A stretch of DNA of 64,000 bases from Chrysoperla carnea (lineage: Eukaryota > Arthropoda > Insecta > Neuroptera > Chrysopidae), in the NCBI RefSeq assembly GCF_905475395.1, contig NC_058341.1, positions 73,653,597 through 73,717,596 of the forward strand. Direction: 5' to 3'. This document shows positions 1 through 11,574 of this stretch, piece by piece. The notes under the pieces are model-generated. The model ran no database searches and was not told the DNA's origin. It worked only from the letters and a program-made list of their open reading frames with translations. Made by a program: the position numbers and the translations under genes. Positions within the stretch are counted from its first letter, which is position 1; each line of letters begins with the position of its first letter.

Positions 1-2
1 TG

Positions 3-2155
3 AAAGATTTACTTCTTGCAGATGAAAATTATTTCGCTCTACCTGCTATCGATGGAATCATCGGCGCAGATTTATATGCACACATAATCGCTAGCGGGAA
101 AGTAACTGGTCCTCCTGGTCTTCCTGTTGCGTTGCAATCAGCCCTGGGATATGTAGTTATGGGCTCTGCTCCCACTACACATCCTGTTAGAACAAATGTT
201 CAAACCTTTTGTTCATTTGAAAATTCTTTAGAATTATTAGTTTCTAAATTTTGGGAAATAGAAAATTTACCCACTTCATCTCCTATGAGTCCTAGTGATA
301 AGGAGTGTGAACAAATTTTTAATTCAACTCATTGTAGATCTGACTCGGGAAGATACATTGTTGATCTTTCTTTTAAACAAGATCCCACTTGCCTTGGAAA
401 TTCAGAAAATATGGCTTTTCGTAGATTTCTCTCCCTCGAGAGAAAGTTTCAACACTCTCAAGCCTTTTTCAAAATGTATTTCGAAATCATTCATGACTAC
501 ATATCTCAGGGTCATATGATCGAAGTTGATCGAAAACTAGATGATGATGGTCCGTATTATTTTATTCCGCATCACGGAGTTGAACGGATCGGTCATTCCA
601 CCACACCACTTAGAATCGTTTTTGACGCCAGTGCAATAGGTGAAAATCAGAAATCCCTTAATGATATTCTTCACAAAGGTACCAAATTGCAAACTGATTT
701 AGTAACCATTTTGCTTAACTTTCGTTTATTTTCCATTGCTCTTACTTCTGACATTAAACACATGTATCGTCAAATTTCATTAAATCCATCTCATCATAGA
801 TATCAACGAATTTTATGGAGAGATTCCCCTTCTCAACATTTAAAGACATATGAATTAACGACCGTTTCATTTGGGGTTACTGCTAGTCCGTATTTAGCTC
901 TTCGCGTGGTTAAACAGCTAGCTCATGATGAAGCATTAAACTTCCCTACAGCATCTAAATTCATTGAAAATTCAATGTATGTTGATGATATTTGTGGAAG
1001 CATTAGCACGCCTGAAGGAGCTAAACTGTTGTGTGACCAACTAATTGAAATGTTCAGGGCTGGGGGTTTACCATTGGTTAAATGGTCCAGTAACATACCA
1101 CAAGTTTTAGAACATCTTCCCACAAATTTACTTTTTTTAAATTCTCATTCTTTATCTTTTGATAATAATGAATTTCAAAAGATTTTAGGCCTAAAATGGA
1201 ATGCTAAATCAGATTTGTTTCCTTCCAAATTAATACTTCTCCCGACAAATGTTCGAAACGAATTATCTTATCGACATTAGCTCGGATTTTTGATCCTTTA
1301 GGATTTTTAGCTCCCATTACACTTTTTGCAAAATGTCTAATAAAAGAATTATGGAAGATTAAGCTCGAATGGGATGACGAACCTCCATCAAAATTTGTTT
1401 CATTGTGGAAGACTTTTCAGGAACAGTTACCGACCCTTTCTCAAATTAAAGTTTCACGACATCTTAGTGTCAATGACAATTGCGATTGCACTCTGGTGGG
1501 GTTTGCAGATGCTTCTTTGAAGGGATACGCTTGTGTAATTTACTTTCGTGTTGTAGATTCTTCAAATCAAACACATATAAATTTAGTTATAGCCAAACCA
1601 AAGGTTTCACCCATGAAACAATATAGTATACTCCGATTGGAATTATTAGCTGTAGTTCTTTTATCTAAATTGATTAAATTTGTAATTGATACTTATGACC
1701 CTCGTTATAAAATTTCAAATGTTTATGCCTTTTCTGACTCACAAGTCGTTTTACATTGGATTAATTCTGATCCAAGTAGGTGGAAAACCTTTGTAGCAAA
1801 TAGAATTACTCAAATTCACGACAATACTTCCCCCAATAATTGGTTTTTCGTGGAAGGGACTCAAAACCCAGCAGATTGCGCTTCTCGTGGTTTAAATCCA
1901 CAACAATTTATTAATAATAAATTATGGTTTCATGGTCCCCAATGGCTATTAGATGACCCCAAAGGGTGGCCATTGATAGATTTTAAAATTAATTCACTCG
2001 ATATGAATGGCGTTAACGAAAATAAGGTACAGATTGCTACTACCCTCGTAGTACAACAAAATACTCATCCCTTATATGAGTTAACAACTAATATATCAAA
2101 TTACAGAGTTCCGTTTCGCGCCTATACAGTTGTGTTTTGTGTAGTCGTTAAATAA
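3..2155 (+). pseudogene. BEL/Pao retrotransposon pol fragment
   Basis: The frame is open from base 3, so the fragment begins upstream of the window. It starts in the tail of the BEL-type aspartic protease region (a GADLYAHII stretch), then runs through reverse transcriptase with a YVDDICGS active-site motif near base 980. A one-base frameshift at about 1255-1262 moves the frame, after which a DPLGFLAP motif (A17-like linker of BEL pol) and an RNase H segment with an FSDSQVVLHW motif follow. The protein reads to an NPADCASRG motif and degenerates before the stop at 2155. Integrase is absent, so this is a 5'- and 3'-truncated, inactive copy. It is distinct from the two complete BEL elements further on. 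Clade assignment is from motif order and is solid; activity is excluded by the frameshift and truncation. Confidence 0.9.
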
Positions 2156-2537
2156 TTACTGTTTCTTTTCTAAATTCATAGTGAAATTATTAAGCATAAA
2201 TTGATATTTATAATTCTAAAACTTTCTACATCTTTTATAATACATATATTGTAATTCGTGTTAATCGCTGTTTCATTTAAAATATTTCGAACAAAATATT
2301 AGATAGTTAAAAGGTTATGAATATTATAAGTGAACCATAAACTTATAGTGCATTTTTACTACCAATACCAGAGTGTGGTGACAGTCTCAGTGCATTTATT
2401 GGTACTCAAGTGTTAACTATTAAGTAAAAATTGTGAGTTGAACTCTATCATTATTACATTATTATTAAATATACATACATCATATCTGTCAAATTGATTT
2501 TGTTATCAAAACAAACCGAAAGTTTTATTTAAATAAA
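2156..2537. other. AT-rich stretch before LINE ORF1
   Basis: No coding potential is seen. It lies between the end of the BEL fragment and the first ORF of a LINE, so it is probably 5' untranslated sequence of that LINE plus junction DNA. No exact 5' end can be fixed. Confidence 0.4.
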
Positions 2538-3646
2538 ATGTCTGAAGAAATCGAGGAAATGTTTTTGGAAATGCAAAAAGATATCAAGAGCATCAAGTTA
2601 GTAAGTGACCGTGTTGAAGATAAACCTGAAAAAGTTCTAGGAGAACAAGAAATTATTAAACAAAAATTATGCATATATGAGCACAAATTAAACTACATAG
2701 ATAAAGAATTACGAAAGAAAACCTCATATTCTTCGGTATAGAGAAAACTGAGACTAATTATTTTCAACTAGAAAATATTATCATAGATTTAATTAAAAAT
2801 ATGATGAAAATTGATTTTGGGATACGCGATTTAGATTTTATCAAAAGATTAGCTAAAAAATTGAACAACACACACCGCCCACTTATGGTCGCATTAGTTT
2901 CTTGGCGAATGAAAATCGAAATACTTAGAAGCAAAAACTATTTGAGAGATTTTAATATCACTATCAAGGAAGACTTTTCCCCAGAAGTTTTGGCAGCAAG
3001 AAGAGAGAAACAACCCGAAGTAGATAGATTGCGTAGCTTAGGACAAAACGCAGTTCTAAGGCAAGACAGAGTAGTCATTCTAGGAGGTAAACCTATTGAA
3101 AACCAAACCCAAGTAAATAAAACCGATAATATTCCAACCTCTAAGGCAGACAATAAGAAACGCACTACCTCCAACTCACCAGAAATAATCAGAACAACTC
3201 CAAAAAGAAATGACCTCAAAAGATCCAAAATATCAAATCCCACGAAAACAACCAATATTTCTATTAAGAATCCCAATATTAGAGATTTCATGCGTCCGAG
3301 ATCGAATTCCGCGACTTCCTTAACCACGCCAATTACTAGTACAGCATCATTCCAACTTTCTTCATCACAACCACCATCAAGAGTACAAACCATCAAAAAA
3401 CGAATAGAAAGAATAAATCAGAATAGCTATTATGACGAACAGCGACCGAAACGGAACGAGACAAATGAAAACACGGAACCAGTATCTATAAAACAAACAT
3501 ATGATGGAACAAATGAATATTACAAACACGAAAGAAAAACAGAATTGCTCCCAAGCCGTTTGGTCAACGAGGGAGAAAAGGACCAACACCCTTCAGAATA
3601 CGTAAAGAACACTTTTACTTATGCACATTTAATGTTCGATCGTTAA
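2538..3646 (+). pseudogene. LINE-1 ORF1-like protein, broken in two
   Basis: Two pieces, 2538-2741 and 2801-3646, lie in different frames. The first is a short acidic and lysine-rich coiled-coil-like segment. The second starts IDFGIRDLD and contains WRMKIEILRSKNYL and a downstream LAARREKQPEVDRLRS segment, which looks like the RNA-binding, L1 ORF1-like domain of insect LINEs, followed by a low-complexity Lys/Thr/Asn/Ser-rich tail. Its stop overlaps the start of the endonuclease frame by about 20 bases, as expected of ORF1/ORF2 neighbours in non-LTR elements. The break at 2742-2800 suggests a frameshift. The role is inferred: nucleic-acid chaperone of the retrotransposition particle. The exact LINE clade is not settled. 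Confidence 0.65.
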
Positions 3647-5518
3647 GTGGATATTCAAAGCTTCTAGAACTCGAGAATGCTTTGAATAATGTCAAATGGG
3701 ACATCATCGGCATTTGCGAAGTACGGCGTTATGGTCATCAAATAATAGAATATAAAAATTACATCCTTTACTATTATGGTGAAAGAAAAGGTATGCTAGG
3801 GGTCGGATTTCCTGTAAAAAAATGTTGGAAAAACGATATTTTGGAATTTAAAGGCATATCGGAACGGATAGCGATCTTAAAGCTAAAAATTAATAATTCA
3901 GCCAACTGCACCATTATTCAAGTACACGCACCAACTGAAAATTATTCCGACGAAGAAATTACTAATTTTTATGACCAAATACGCAACGTGCTATCGCAAA
4001 TTAAGACAGGCACAATTTTTCTTATAGGCGATTTCAACGCAAAGCTTGGAAAAAGAACGAACGCAGAAAACAATATACAGGTACTGGGCACATATGGAAT
4101 CGGAAGTAGCAACGATCGGGGAAACAATTTAATCCACTTCGCATGCGAACATAATTTAAAAATAGTCAATCTTTTCTTCCAAAAACGCGAACAAAGAAAA
4201 TGGACTTGGAAATCACCAAATGGAAATGTTAAAAATGAAATTGATTTTATTCTTACTAACGATCTCAATGCGGTGACCGATATAAACGTACTGAACAACT
4301 TTAATTTCTTTTCAGACCATAGACTAGTACGATGCTCTGTCAAATTTATCAAAAATCGTCGACGTAAAATTCCATTAAATATTAATAAGGTAATGCTACT
4401 TACGGAAAAAACAATAAGTCAATATCAAGAAGCTCTTTCAACTGCTCTTACGAAGATTAATACAACGCAAAATGACAATATTGAAGACACTTTCAACCAC
4501 TTGGAATCTATCATTTTAGAAGCTGCAAACCAAACCTTACTAAAAACAGCTAACCAAGCAAAAAACAGTATCCTTTCGACAAATACAAAACTTTTAATAG
4601 AAAAGAGAACATCGCTCCAAAACCTGGCAAATAAAGCAATGGCACAGAAAGTTGATCTAATAGAAACAAACAAACTAGTTAAAAAACAAATTCGGAAGGA
4701 AATCAGAGCAGCAAACCACAAGACAATTGCCGAAAATCTGCAAGACAGTGTAAACATAAAGAAACTGAATAAGAATCTATTCGACTCCAAAATGTGGATA
4801 CCGGCCCTCACCACACAAGGTATTACAGATGGAAATAGAAATAAAATACTTATCACGGCAACAAATTTCTATAAAACATTATATAACTCTCAAGTGTGTG
4901 AAAAATATCCAGTGAGCTATCCTTACGTTCAACGCGAATGTAGTCTAGTGCCAGAATTATTAAGAAGTGAAGTGTGTGCTGCTTTGACATCTATGAAAAA
5001 CAACAAAAGTCCTGGTCAAGACAAAATAGTGAATGAATTTCTTAAACTCGGTGGTGACAATTTAATTAATATATTGACATCTTTATTCAACACTATCATT
5101 TCAAAAATTATAGACCAATTAGTTTAGTTTCTAGTTTGTACAATGTTTTTTCCAAAATTTTATTAAGGCGCATACAAACCGATCTTGATTACCACCAAGC
5201 ATCAGAGCAGGCAGGCTTTATAAAGGGGTTCTCTACTAGCGATTACCTGCAAACTATTTGCCAAGTCATAGAAAAGAGTAGAGAGTATAATATACCAGTA
5301 TTTATTGCTTTTATAGACTACTATAAAGCATTCGATACTGTCGAACTTATATACATCTGGCGTGCACTTAAAAGATACGGTGTTCAAGACAAGTACGTCC
5401 GTTTAATCCAGAAAATCTACAACAACATGACAGCAAATTTGCGATTGGAAACATGTGGGCCGAAATTTCCCATCAATCGCGGCCTAAGACAGGGAGATAC
5501 TCTGTCACCAAAGCTCTT
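3627..5518 (+). pseudogene. LINE-1 ORF2: AP endonuclease and start of reverse transcriptase
   Basis: The reading frame begins just before 3627 with an FNVRSLSG-type start, giving an APE-like endonuclease with IIGICEVRR near the front, LIGDFNAKLG (metal-binding Asp/Asn) near 4020-4050 and a SDHRLVRC motif (catalytic Asp-His) near 4310. A basic helical linker follows, then the RT fingers (NNKSPGQDKIVNEFLK, about 5010). A frameshift at about 5127-5136 separates this from the next RT block, which has FIDYYKAFDTV (motif A) and LRQGDTLSPK (motif B). The frame is cut at 5518 by BEL-A and resumes for eight or nine codons at 11408, where the expected residues after motif B appear. Proteins of this type are often labelled 'craniofacial development protein 2-like' in insect annotations. 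The YxDD motif and C-terminus are missing. Confidence 0.85.
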
Positions 5519-5732
5519 TGTTAAGATTAGATTCAGATATTAATAATTAGTTATTTCTTAATTAATTAAACTTTTAGACAAATATTTCTTATTATTTTTT
5601 AAATCAATTATCAGCTTTATTTTTTAGTATTACATCAAATGTCAATAAATCAATAAACTGTAACTATATTATAAAAAAAAAAAAACAAAAGATATTCTTT
5701 TCTTAAATTTTTAAATAGCGAGACTTTTAACA
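5519..5732 (-). repeat. BEL-A 3' LTR (element orientation)
   Basis: About 214 bp, TG...CA termini, aligned almost base for base with 11198-11407. It differs by scattered substitutions (for example near the start) and poly-A length. As the element is antisense, this left copy is the 3' LTR. Confidence 0.93.
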
Positions 5733-5766
5733 TCCTCCCACCTTTGAGTTAATTTTTCTTTTAACT

Positions 5767-5799
<33 letters not shown>

Positions 5800-5850
5800 A
5801 ACATTTTAATACAAATGAACACAAAGAAAATAATTTCATCAATAACATAA

Positions 5851-8800
5851 TTAATCATTTACTCCAAATCTTTTTGGTGCTTTTATTTGTCTTCCGTATC
5901 TAGTCGTTATTACTGTTTCTTTAAATGAATCATTTTCTTTTTCTTGATCTTCCTCTGGCAATGTTATTTTCTTTGCTTTAGGTAATTTAATTCCTTTTTC
6001 AACATTTCCCTGAAGGACCATCTGTTCATTAGGTGACTGTACCTGCAATTGATGAATTCGTTGCACTGGTCGAATAAGTTCTCCATTCGCAGTCTTCAGT
6101 CTAACAACTCTTATTTCACCATCTTTTCCAGGTATTATTCCAATAACTTTAGCTAGAGGCCAATCTAAACTTTTTTGATTATCGTTACCAAGGAGAACAA
6201 TTCACGTAAATTCGTTCACGAAAAAACGTTCACGTAAATTATTTCGTAACTCTTGCCGATATCTAAACCTCTTTTTAAAATCCATTGTTTCAATACAATC
6301 CAAATCAGGCACTTCTGTACCTGATTTGGATTGTATTGAAACAATGGATTTTAAAAAGAGGTTTAGATATCACAAAACCTCAAATCAGGTACAGAAGTGC
6401 CTGATTTGGATTGTATTGAAACAATGGATTTTAAAAAGAGGTTTAGATATCGGCAAGAGTTACGAAATAATTTACGTGAACGTTTTCGAGTTGAATATCT
6501 AGGTCAATTATCACGAAGACAACCACAAGCAAATCATAAATCTAAGGTACAAGTAGGTGAAATTGTTCTCGTTGGTAACGATAATTGTATAACATTATCA
6601 CTATAAATTATAGCAGGCCTACCTCTGCGTGCAATAAAACGTCTTAACCCCTCTAGAAAAGCATCTGTAGATAGTGAGGTTACTAGTTCCAAATGTACAG
6701 TCCGATAAACAGCACAAGTGAATAAACATATCCAACTCTTCTGATTTTCTTTCAAATAAACTGGACCAGCAAAATCAACACCTGATATTTCAAAAGGCAC
6801 TGCATCTTTTACTCTGTTTCTTGGTAAAGCTGTAGGTTCTGTATCAACATGAGAAGTTTTGTATCTTTTACAAATAATACATTTATTCATTACTGATCTA
6901 ACAAATTTTCTTCCTTGAAGAATCCAAAACTTTTCTCTGATTTTATTTAAGACTGTTTGTACACCTGCATGTTGTAGTTTCTCATGATAATGTTTTATTA
7001 GACTCAAAACAACAGAATGATTTGGATTTAATATTATTGGTTCAAGAAAATCAGGGTTATCATCTCGATTAGATATTAAAGTCTTTGTTCTTAATAACCC
7101 ATATTCATCTATATATGGTCTAAAATCTTTGATTCGAGGATCTTGATTTCCAGAAAAACATTCCTTTTGAACAAGTCTTAGCACGATATTTTCAGCATTA
7201 AAAAATTCTTCAGCAGAAAGTTCTCCTTGATTTCTTGATTCAATAGTGACTTGAGCGTTATAAATGAATCTGTTTATCCAACCAAACATTCTTACGATTT
7301 TACTGTATTGTGTAAAACAATTAAAATGCCATTCATCATTATTTATCTTATTTATCTCGTTTTCTTTCATTGTGGCAGAAACATTATTTAAATTAACATC
7401 ATCTACAGATTCGTTTTTAGTTGCTGATTTCTTCAATTCACTATTTATTTCTTCATTATTAATATAATATTTGCTTGCAGGTCATTCTTCAGAGTTATAA
7501 AGCCAATCTGGTCCCTCCCACCATTTTGACTCAATCAAATGACTTGTTGTACACCCTCTGGAAGGAAGATCAGCTGGATTCCAGACTCCTCTTACATATC
7601 TCCAACATTCAATATTTGTTATTTTACGAATTTCTTGAACACGATTCCAAACAAAAGTAGCCCACTGTCTTTCTTGTTGTATCCATGTTAATACTGTCGT
7701 TGAATCACTCCAAAAATAAATCTCTTGTTGGTCATAAACCATAGTTTCAAGGACAGATTTCATCAGTCTTGCACCAATAGTTGCTGCAAGAAGTTCTAAA
7801 CGTGGAATAGTCATCTTTTTATTTGGAGATACTCTTGATTTAGCAGCAATCAGTTGTATTTTCGTATCTGTATCAGTCTGCGTTCTCATATAAATAACTG
7901 CCGCATAAGCTACTTGACTAGCATCAACGAAAACATGAAATGAAGTTTGTCTCTCTGTTTTATGAGTACTAGAAATCCAACGTGGAACTTTCACTTCTTC
8001 TAATAATTTTAACTGATGATACCATTTTTCAAAATCTTCTTTAATTTCTTGAGGAACTTCAATATCCCATTTTAAAGTATTAATTTTCTGCAACAATAAC
8101 TTGGGTAACAATAATACTGGACAAGCAAAACCGATTGGATCAAATATTTTATGACTGATAGACAAAATAACTCTCTTTGTTATTTTTTCTTGAATTGTCT
8201 CAGATAAATTTGAAATTTTTAGTATTAAAACATCGTCTCTCTTGTCCCAAGTAAGACCTAGAACTGATGTTAAACGATGCGGCTCTTCGTTATGAGTGTA
8301 CTCCCACCTTCGAAAATTGAAACCACCTTCTGCCATTAATAAAGTTGATTCTTCTTTAAATTGATGTAATTCTTTAAGAGAATCTACACTAGTAACACAA
8401 TTATCAACATAAAAGGATGAAATTAATTTGATTATAGATGTCAACATGTCTTTAAACTTGTCCTCTTTTGATAATAACTCCAAATGTAATTTAACAGTAG
8501 CAGCCAGTATAAACGAACTACTAGTTACTCCAAATACTACTCGCGAATGTCGTAAAACTTCAATAACATCATTCTTCCACCACAAAAAACGTAGGACATT
8601 CCGATCTTTTGGAGTAACGCTGATCTGCCAGAATGCTTTTTCAATATCGGAAATTACTCCTATTTCTTTCTCTCTGAAACGTAAAAGCATAGAAGGAATT
8701 AATTCTATTAAATTAGGACCTGTTTCTAAACATTGATTTAAAGATATTCCATTCTTAGATTTCGCTGATGCATCAAATACTGGTCTCAATCTAGTTGTAC

Positions 8801-9473
8801 TATTAATTTTCAACACATGTCGATGAGGAAGATAATGGCCCCAAGAGTTTTCTTCATCAACTGGAACTCTTTCAATAATTCCTTCATCTAGCCATTTCAT
8901 TAGTACTTGATCATATTCTTCATAAAGTCCTTGTTTCTTCAATTTATCTGTCGTAATTTGTAATCTTCTTTGAGCAATTTCTTTATTTGATTCAAGTTGA
9001 GGATGATTTTCTTTCCATGGAAGACATACTTCATATCTTTTATCGTTATTAATAACTACAGTTTCACGAAATCTTTCACAAATTTCTTGTTCAGCTAATT
9101 TCTTTGATTTTGTTTCAATTGGGTCAGTAATTCCTATAACACCTAAACTCCAGAAATTTGAAATATCAGCTTCTTGTACATACATCGATGTTACAATTAA
9201 TGCTGCATCATTTTCAGAATAATTTAAAGTAGGTTTCTTACCCATCAAAGTCCAATCTAACCTTGTTTCAATTGCTGTCATTCCACATTCTAAGTTATGT
9301 AATCTTCCAGTCATTAATTTTCCAAGTACATCGGCACCAATTAAAATATCAATAGGATCAAAAGTTTGACTCACATCAGTTAATATAATATTATTGTTTA
9401 ATAATTCTTGAATCCATGGTCCATTATTAATACTAGGAATCCCATGACAAATTATATCTTGATCAAACGCCAT
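5851..9473 (-). pseudogene. BEL-A pol: protease tail, RT, RNase H, integrase, C-terminal domain
   Basis: Read on the minus strand from about 9473. First comes an LIGADVLGKL protease-region motif, then RT with FDASAKSKNG, DIEKAFWQI and a SFYVDNCVTS active-site block (Asn replacing the second Asp of the usual YVDD). The A17-like linker (IFDPIGFACP) and RNase H (YFWSDSTTVLTW) follow. At 7482-7484 a TGA interrupts an otherwise continuous frame into integrase, which shows an HHCC zinc finger (HYHEKLQH ... CIICKRY) and a core starting SGVDFAGP with a second catalytic Asp in IIYSDN. After this the gene is scrambled: the part expected next lies inverted at about 6397-6590. The C-terminal tail (LDWPLAKVIGIIPG to the stop at 5851) is again in normal orientation. 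A complete integrase cannot be read. Function is established for BEL pol; inactivity is seen directly. Confidence 0.9.
6205..6606. repeat. Inverted duplication inside BEL-A pol
   Basis: The segment around 6215-6315 carries pol tail sequence in the expected minus orientation. It is followed at once by a short plus-strand copy (about 6318-6378) and a longer plus-strand copy (about 6381-6606) of the same sequence. The long plus-strand copy reads MPDLDCIETMDFKKRF and ends ...GEIVLVGNDN, so it looks like a separate gene but is the pol C-terminal domain turned round. The minus copy lacks the middle portion that the plus copy retains. A fold-back repair or template-switch event would explain this. 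Confidence 0.85.
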
Positions 9474-9607
9474 AAAATTGCAGCATACTGATTATTTAAG
9501 CTTTCAAGATGAATTAAATAACCTTTATGGTCCTGTGGTTTTGTTTTAGTTCCACCAAACAGCAAATGGACAACTTGATTCTTACAATGTGATTGATAAT
9601 TCATTTC

Positions 9608-11057
9608 TTAAGCTACTCGTTTTGAAATATATGATCGTTGAGACCCACTATCCAATATTGCTCTTACTATGCGTTTTTCATCTCCATTTTTTAATATTAC
9701 CCGTACAGTTTGAAGACAAACTTCTGGTATTAACGACAAATTAGCTAAGTTGGCTTCTTTATTATATTTACTTGAATCTTCTTTGGCTGTTTCTCTTGAT
9801 GAGCTCTCTGGATTCAATATTCCTCGGCACAATAGTATTGAATGTTTCTTCCCGCACCATTGACATTTTGAGTTGATTCTACAAGCTTGTGTATTGTGAC
9901 CTAGTATCAAACAATTAAAACAACAATTCTTTTCTTTAACGATGTTCCACTTATCATCAAGTGTCATCTGTTTCGCTTTTCCACATCTTGAACTCCGATG
10001 TTCTTCTCCACAAAATATACAAGTATAAGTTTTAAAATTCTGTTTGACATTTTTACCTTCCTTTGTCAGTAACCCAGTAGCTGTTGGAATGCTAGTTTCA
10101 TTTGTCGTCTTTATTTTCTTCTTATTAAATTTAACATTACTCACATTATTTGAATGTTTATTTTCATTTAAATTCAATCCATTGACAGCCATTTTAAGTC
10201 TTTCTTCGTTTTCAACTTCATCTTGTAAAAATTCTGTCAATTTAGTTAATCTTTCTCCATTGTCTTTACATTTGATCGCAGTTGCTTGCCTTTGCCACGT
10301 TCTTATTAACTCTTCTGGTAAAGATGATTCAACTAAAGGATATAACATTGCAGCACACTTGTCTTTTGTAACACCAAGTGATTCAAGAGCACGTAATTGT
10401 GCCTCCAATTTATCATAAATTTTTGACAATGACGTTTCTTCATTTGATTTGATAGCATTATTTATCACTTATGTTAATAATTCTCGAACATAAACTTCAA
10501 CTAGTAATTCATCGTTACCGAAACGACTTTTTAAACTATCAATAACTTTATCATAATTATCATTTGTTGGTGGGTAACTGTTTACTAAATCAGCTGCTCT
10601 TGAATTCGGAATCATTGCTTGAGTCAAATACTGGAACTTATCTTCTTTAGTGATACTCTTATTTAAATTGACTCCAAAATTGCAACCAGCCTTTTAAATC
10701 CCCACTGAATTTTTTTAATTCAATTTTTGGTAACTTAAATCTCCTTTTAGAATCATTATCAGTGGTTGGAGCATGTTGAAAAGTTTGTTGTCGTTGTTCC
10801 GGTTGATTTTGTCGTTTATTCAATTTAATAACCTTAATTTTTGCACGTAAATATTTACTTGTATATTCCGCTGCTACCTCATATTCATCCTCCATTATTT
10901 TCTCATGATCTTCTTTTTCAGCCGTCAATTCTACCATAGCTTCACAAATTTTAGTATTCAAAGCATCTAACCTAAATGATCTAACCTCTAATATTTGAAA
11001 AGCGACTTGAACATCTTCATATATAGGTTCCTCTTGATTTATTTCTTCGTTAAACAC
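9608..11057 (-). pseudogene. BEL-A gag and aspartic protease, broken
   Basis: Gag starts at 11057 (MFNEEINQEEP) with a coiled-coil-like N-terminus and an LPKIELKKFSGD motif typical of BEL gag. A frameshift near 10660 is followed by the rest of the capsid region. An in-frame TAA near 10470 then precedes the 9608-10468 block. That block has two Cys/His zinc clusters (CIFCGEEHRSSRC and CCFNCLILGHNTQAC, then CQWCGKKH) and the protease active site ILDSGSQRSYIS, and stops with TAA at 9608. Another frameshift near 9475 separates it from pol. The gene would package RNA and process the polyprotein; the stops show it cannot do so now. Confidence 0.88.
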
Positions 11058-11175
11058 CTTTTGAAAACGCTGATCGTGCTGCTTTCCTGCTCCTTTTTAA
11101 TTTGTCTAATAGTACGTTCGTCATTTTTATAATAACCAACTTATAAATTTTTCAATCCTAATCACACTTAAATAA

Positions 11176-11193
11176 GTCCTGTCACGGTCGCCA
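11176..11193 (-). promoter_or_regulatory. BEL-A primer binding site
   Basis: Four bases inside the 5' LTR (element orientation) the minus strand reads TGGCGACCGTGACAGGAC, complementary to a tRNA 3' end finishing in CCA. Position and TGG start are diagnostic; the tRNA species was not checked. Confidence 0.8.
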
Positions 11194-11197
11194 CAAA

Positions 11198-11407
11198 TGT
11201 TATGATTAGATTAAGGTATTAATAATTAGTTATTTCTTAATTAATTAAACTTTTAGACAAATATTTCTTATTATTTTTGAAATCAATTATCAGCTTTATT
11301 TTTTAGTATTACATCAAATGTCAATAAATCAATAAACTGTAACTATATTATAAAAAAAAACAAAAGATATTCTTTTCTTAAATTTTTAAATAGCGAGTTT
11401 TTTAACA
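11198..11407 (-). repeat. BEL-A 5' LTR (element orientation)
   Basis: About 210 bp, begins TGTTATGATT and ends AACA. It pairs with 5519-5732 and is followed by the second copy of the CTCTT target duplication. Confidence 0.93.
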
Positions 11408-11440
11408 CTCTTCAACGCGGTGCTTCGAAAGTAGTGGCGA
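11408..11440 (+). pseudogene. LINE-1 RT continuation after BEL-A
   Basis: After the CTCTT duplication the LINE reading frame continues with residues expected directly after the SPKLF motif. It then meets a stop and loses similarity by about 11440. This pins the BEL-A target site and shows the LINE is 3'-truncated. Confidence 0.75.
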
Positions 11441-11574
11441 CTGCCAGTTTACGATAGATGAATTAAAGAATGTTTGTCAAAATGTAGCTTTAGATAACAG
11501 AATTATAAAATTACGATGAAAGTATGGTCGTAGAATTATTATTACAGAGAAGCCTGGAAAATTAACATTTATCT

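Larger units (their letters stand above)
5519..11407 (-). mobile_element. BEL/Pao LTR retrotransposon BEL-A, complete ends, inactive
   Basis: The element is bounded by direct LTRs (5519-5732 and 11198-11407) that start TGTTA and end AACA. It is flanked by a perfect 5-bp target duplication CTCTT at 5514-5518 and 11408-11412. The coding order on the minus strand is gag, protease, RT/RNase H, integrase and tail, which is the BEL/Pao order. It sits inside the RT gene of a LINE, and that LINE frame resumes at 11408. Several point differences and small indels between the LTRs, nonsense codons in gag and pol, frameshifts and an internal inverted duplication show it is old and dead. A poly-A run of about 35 bases near 5768 separates the 3' LTR from the end of pol. 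Confidence 0.95.

Noticed and set aside
2938..3396. 152-codon antisense frame
   Set aside because: Complement of the LINE-1 ORF1 low-complexity tail; hydrophobic only because the sense strand is Asn/Lys/Thr-rich.
4425..4856. 143-codon antisense frame with membrane-like residues
   Set aside because: Shadow of the LINE-1 ORF2 linker.
6397..6606. Apparent plus-strand 69-codon gene
   Set aside because: It is the C-terminal domain of BEL-A pol in inverted orientation, not an independent gene.
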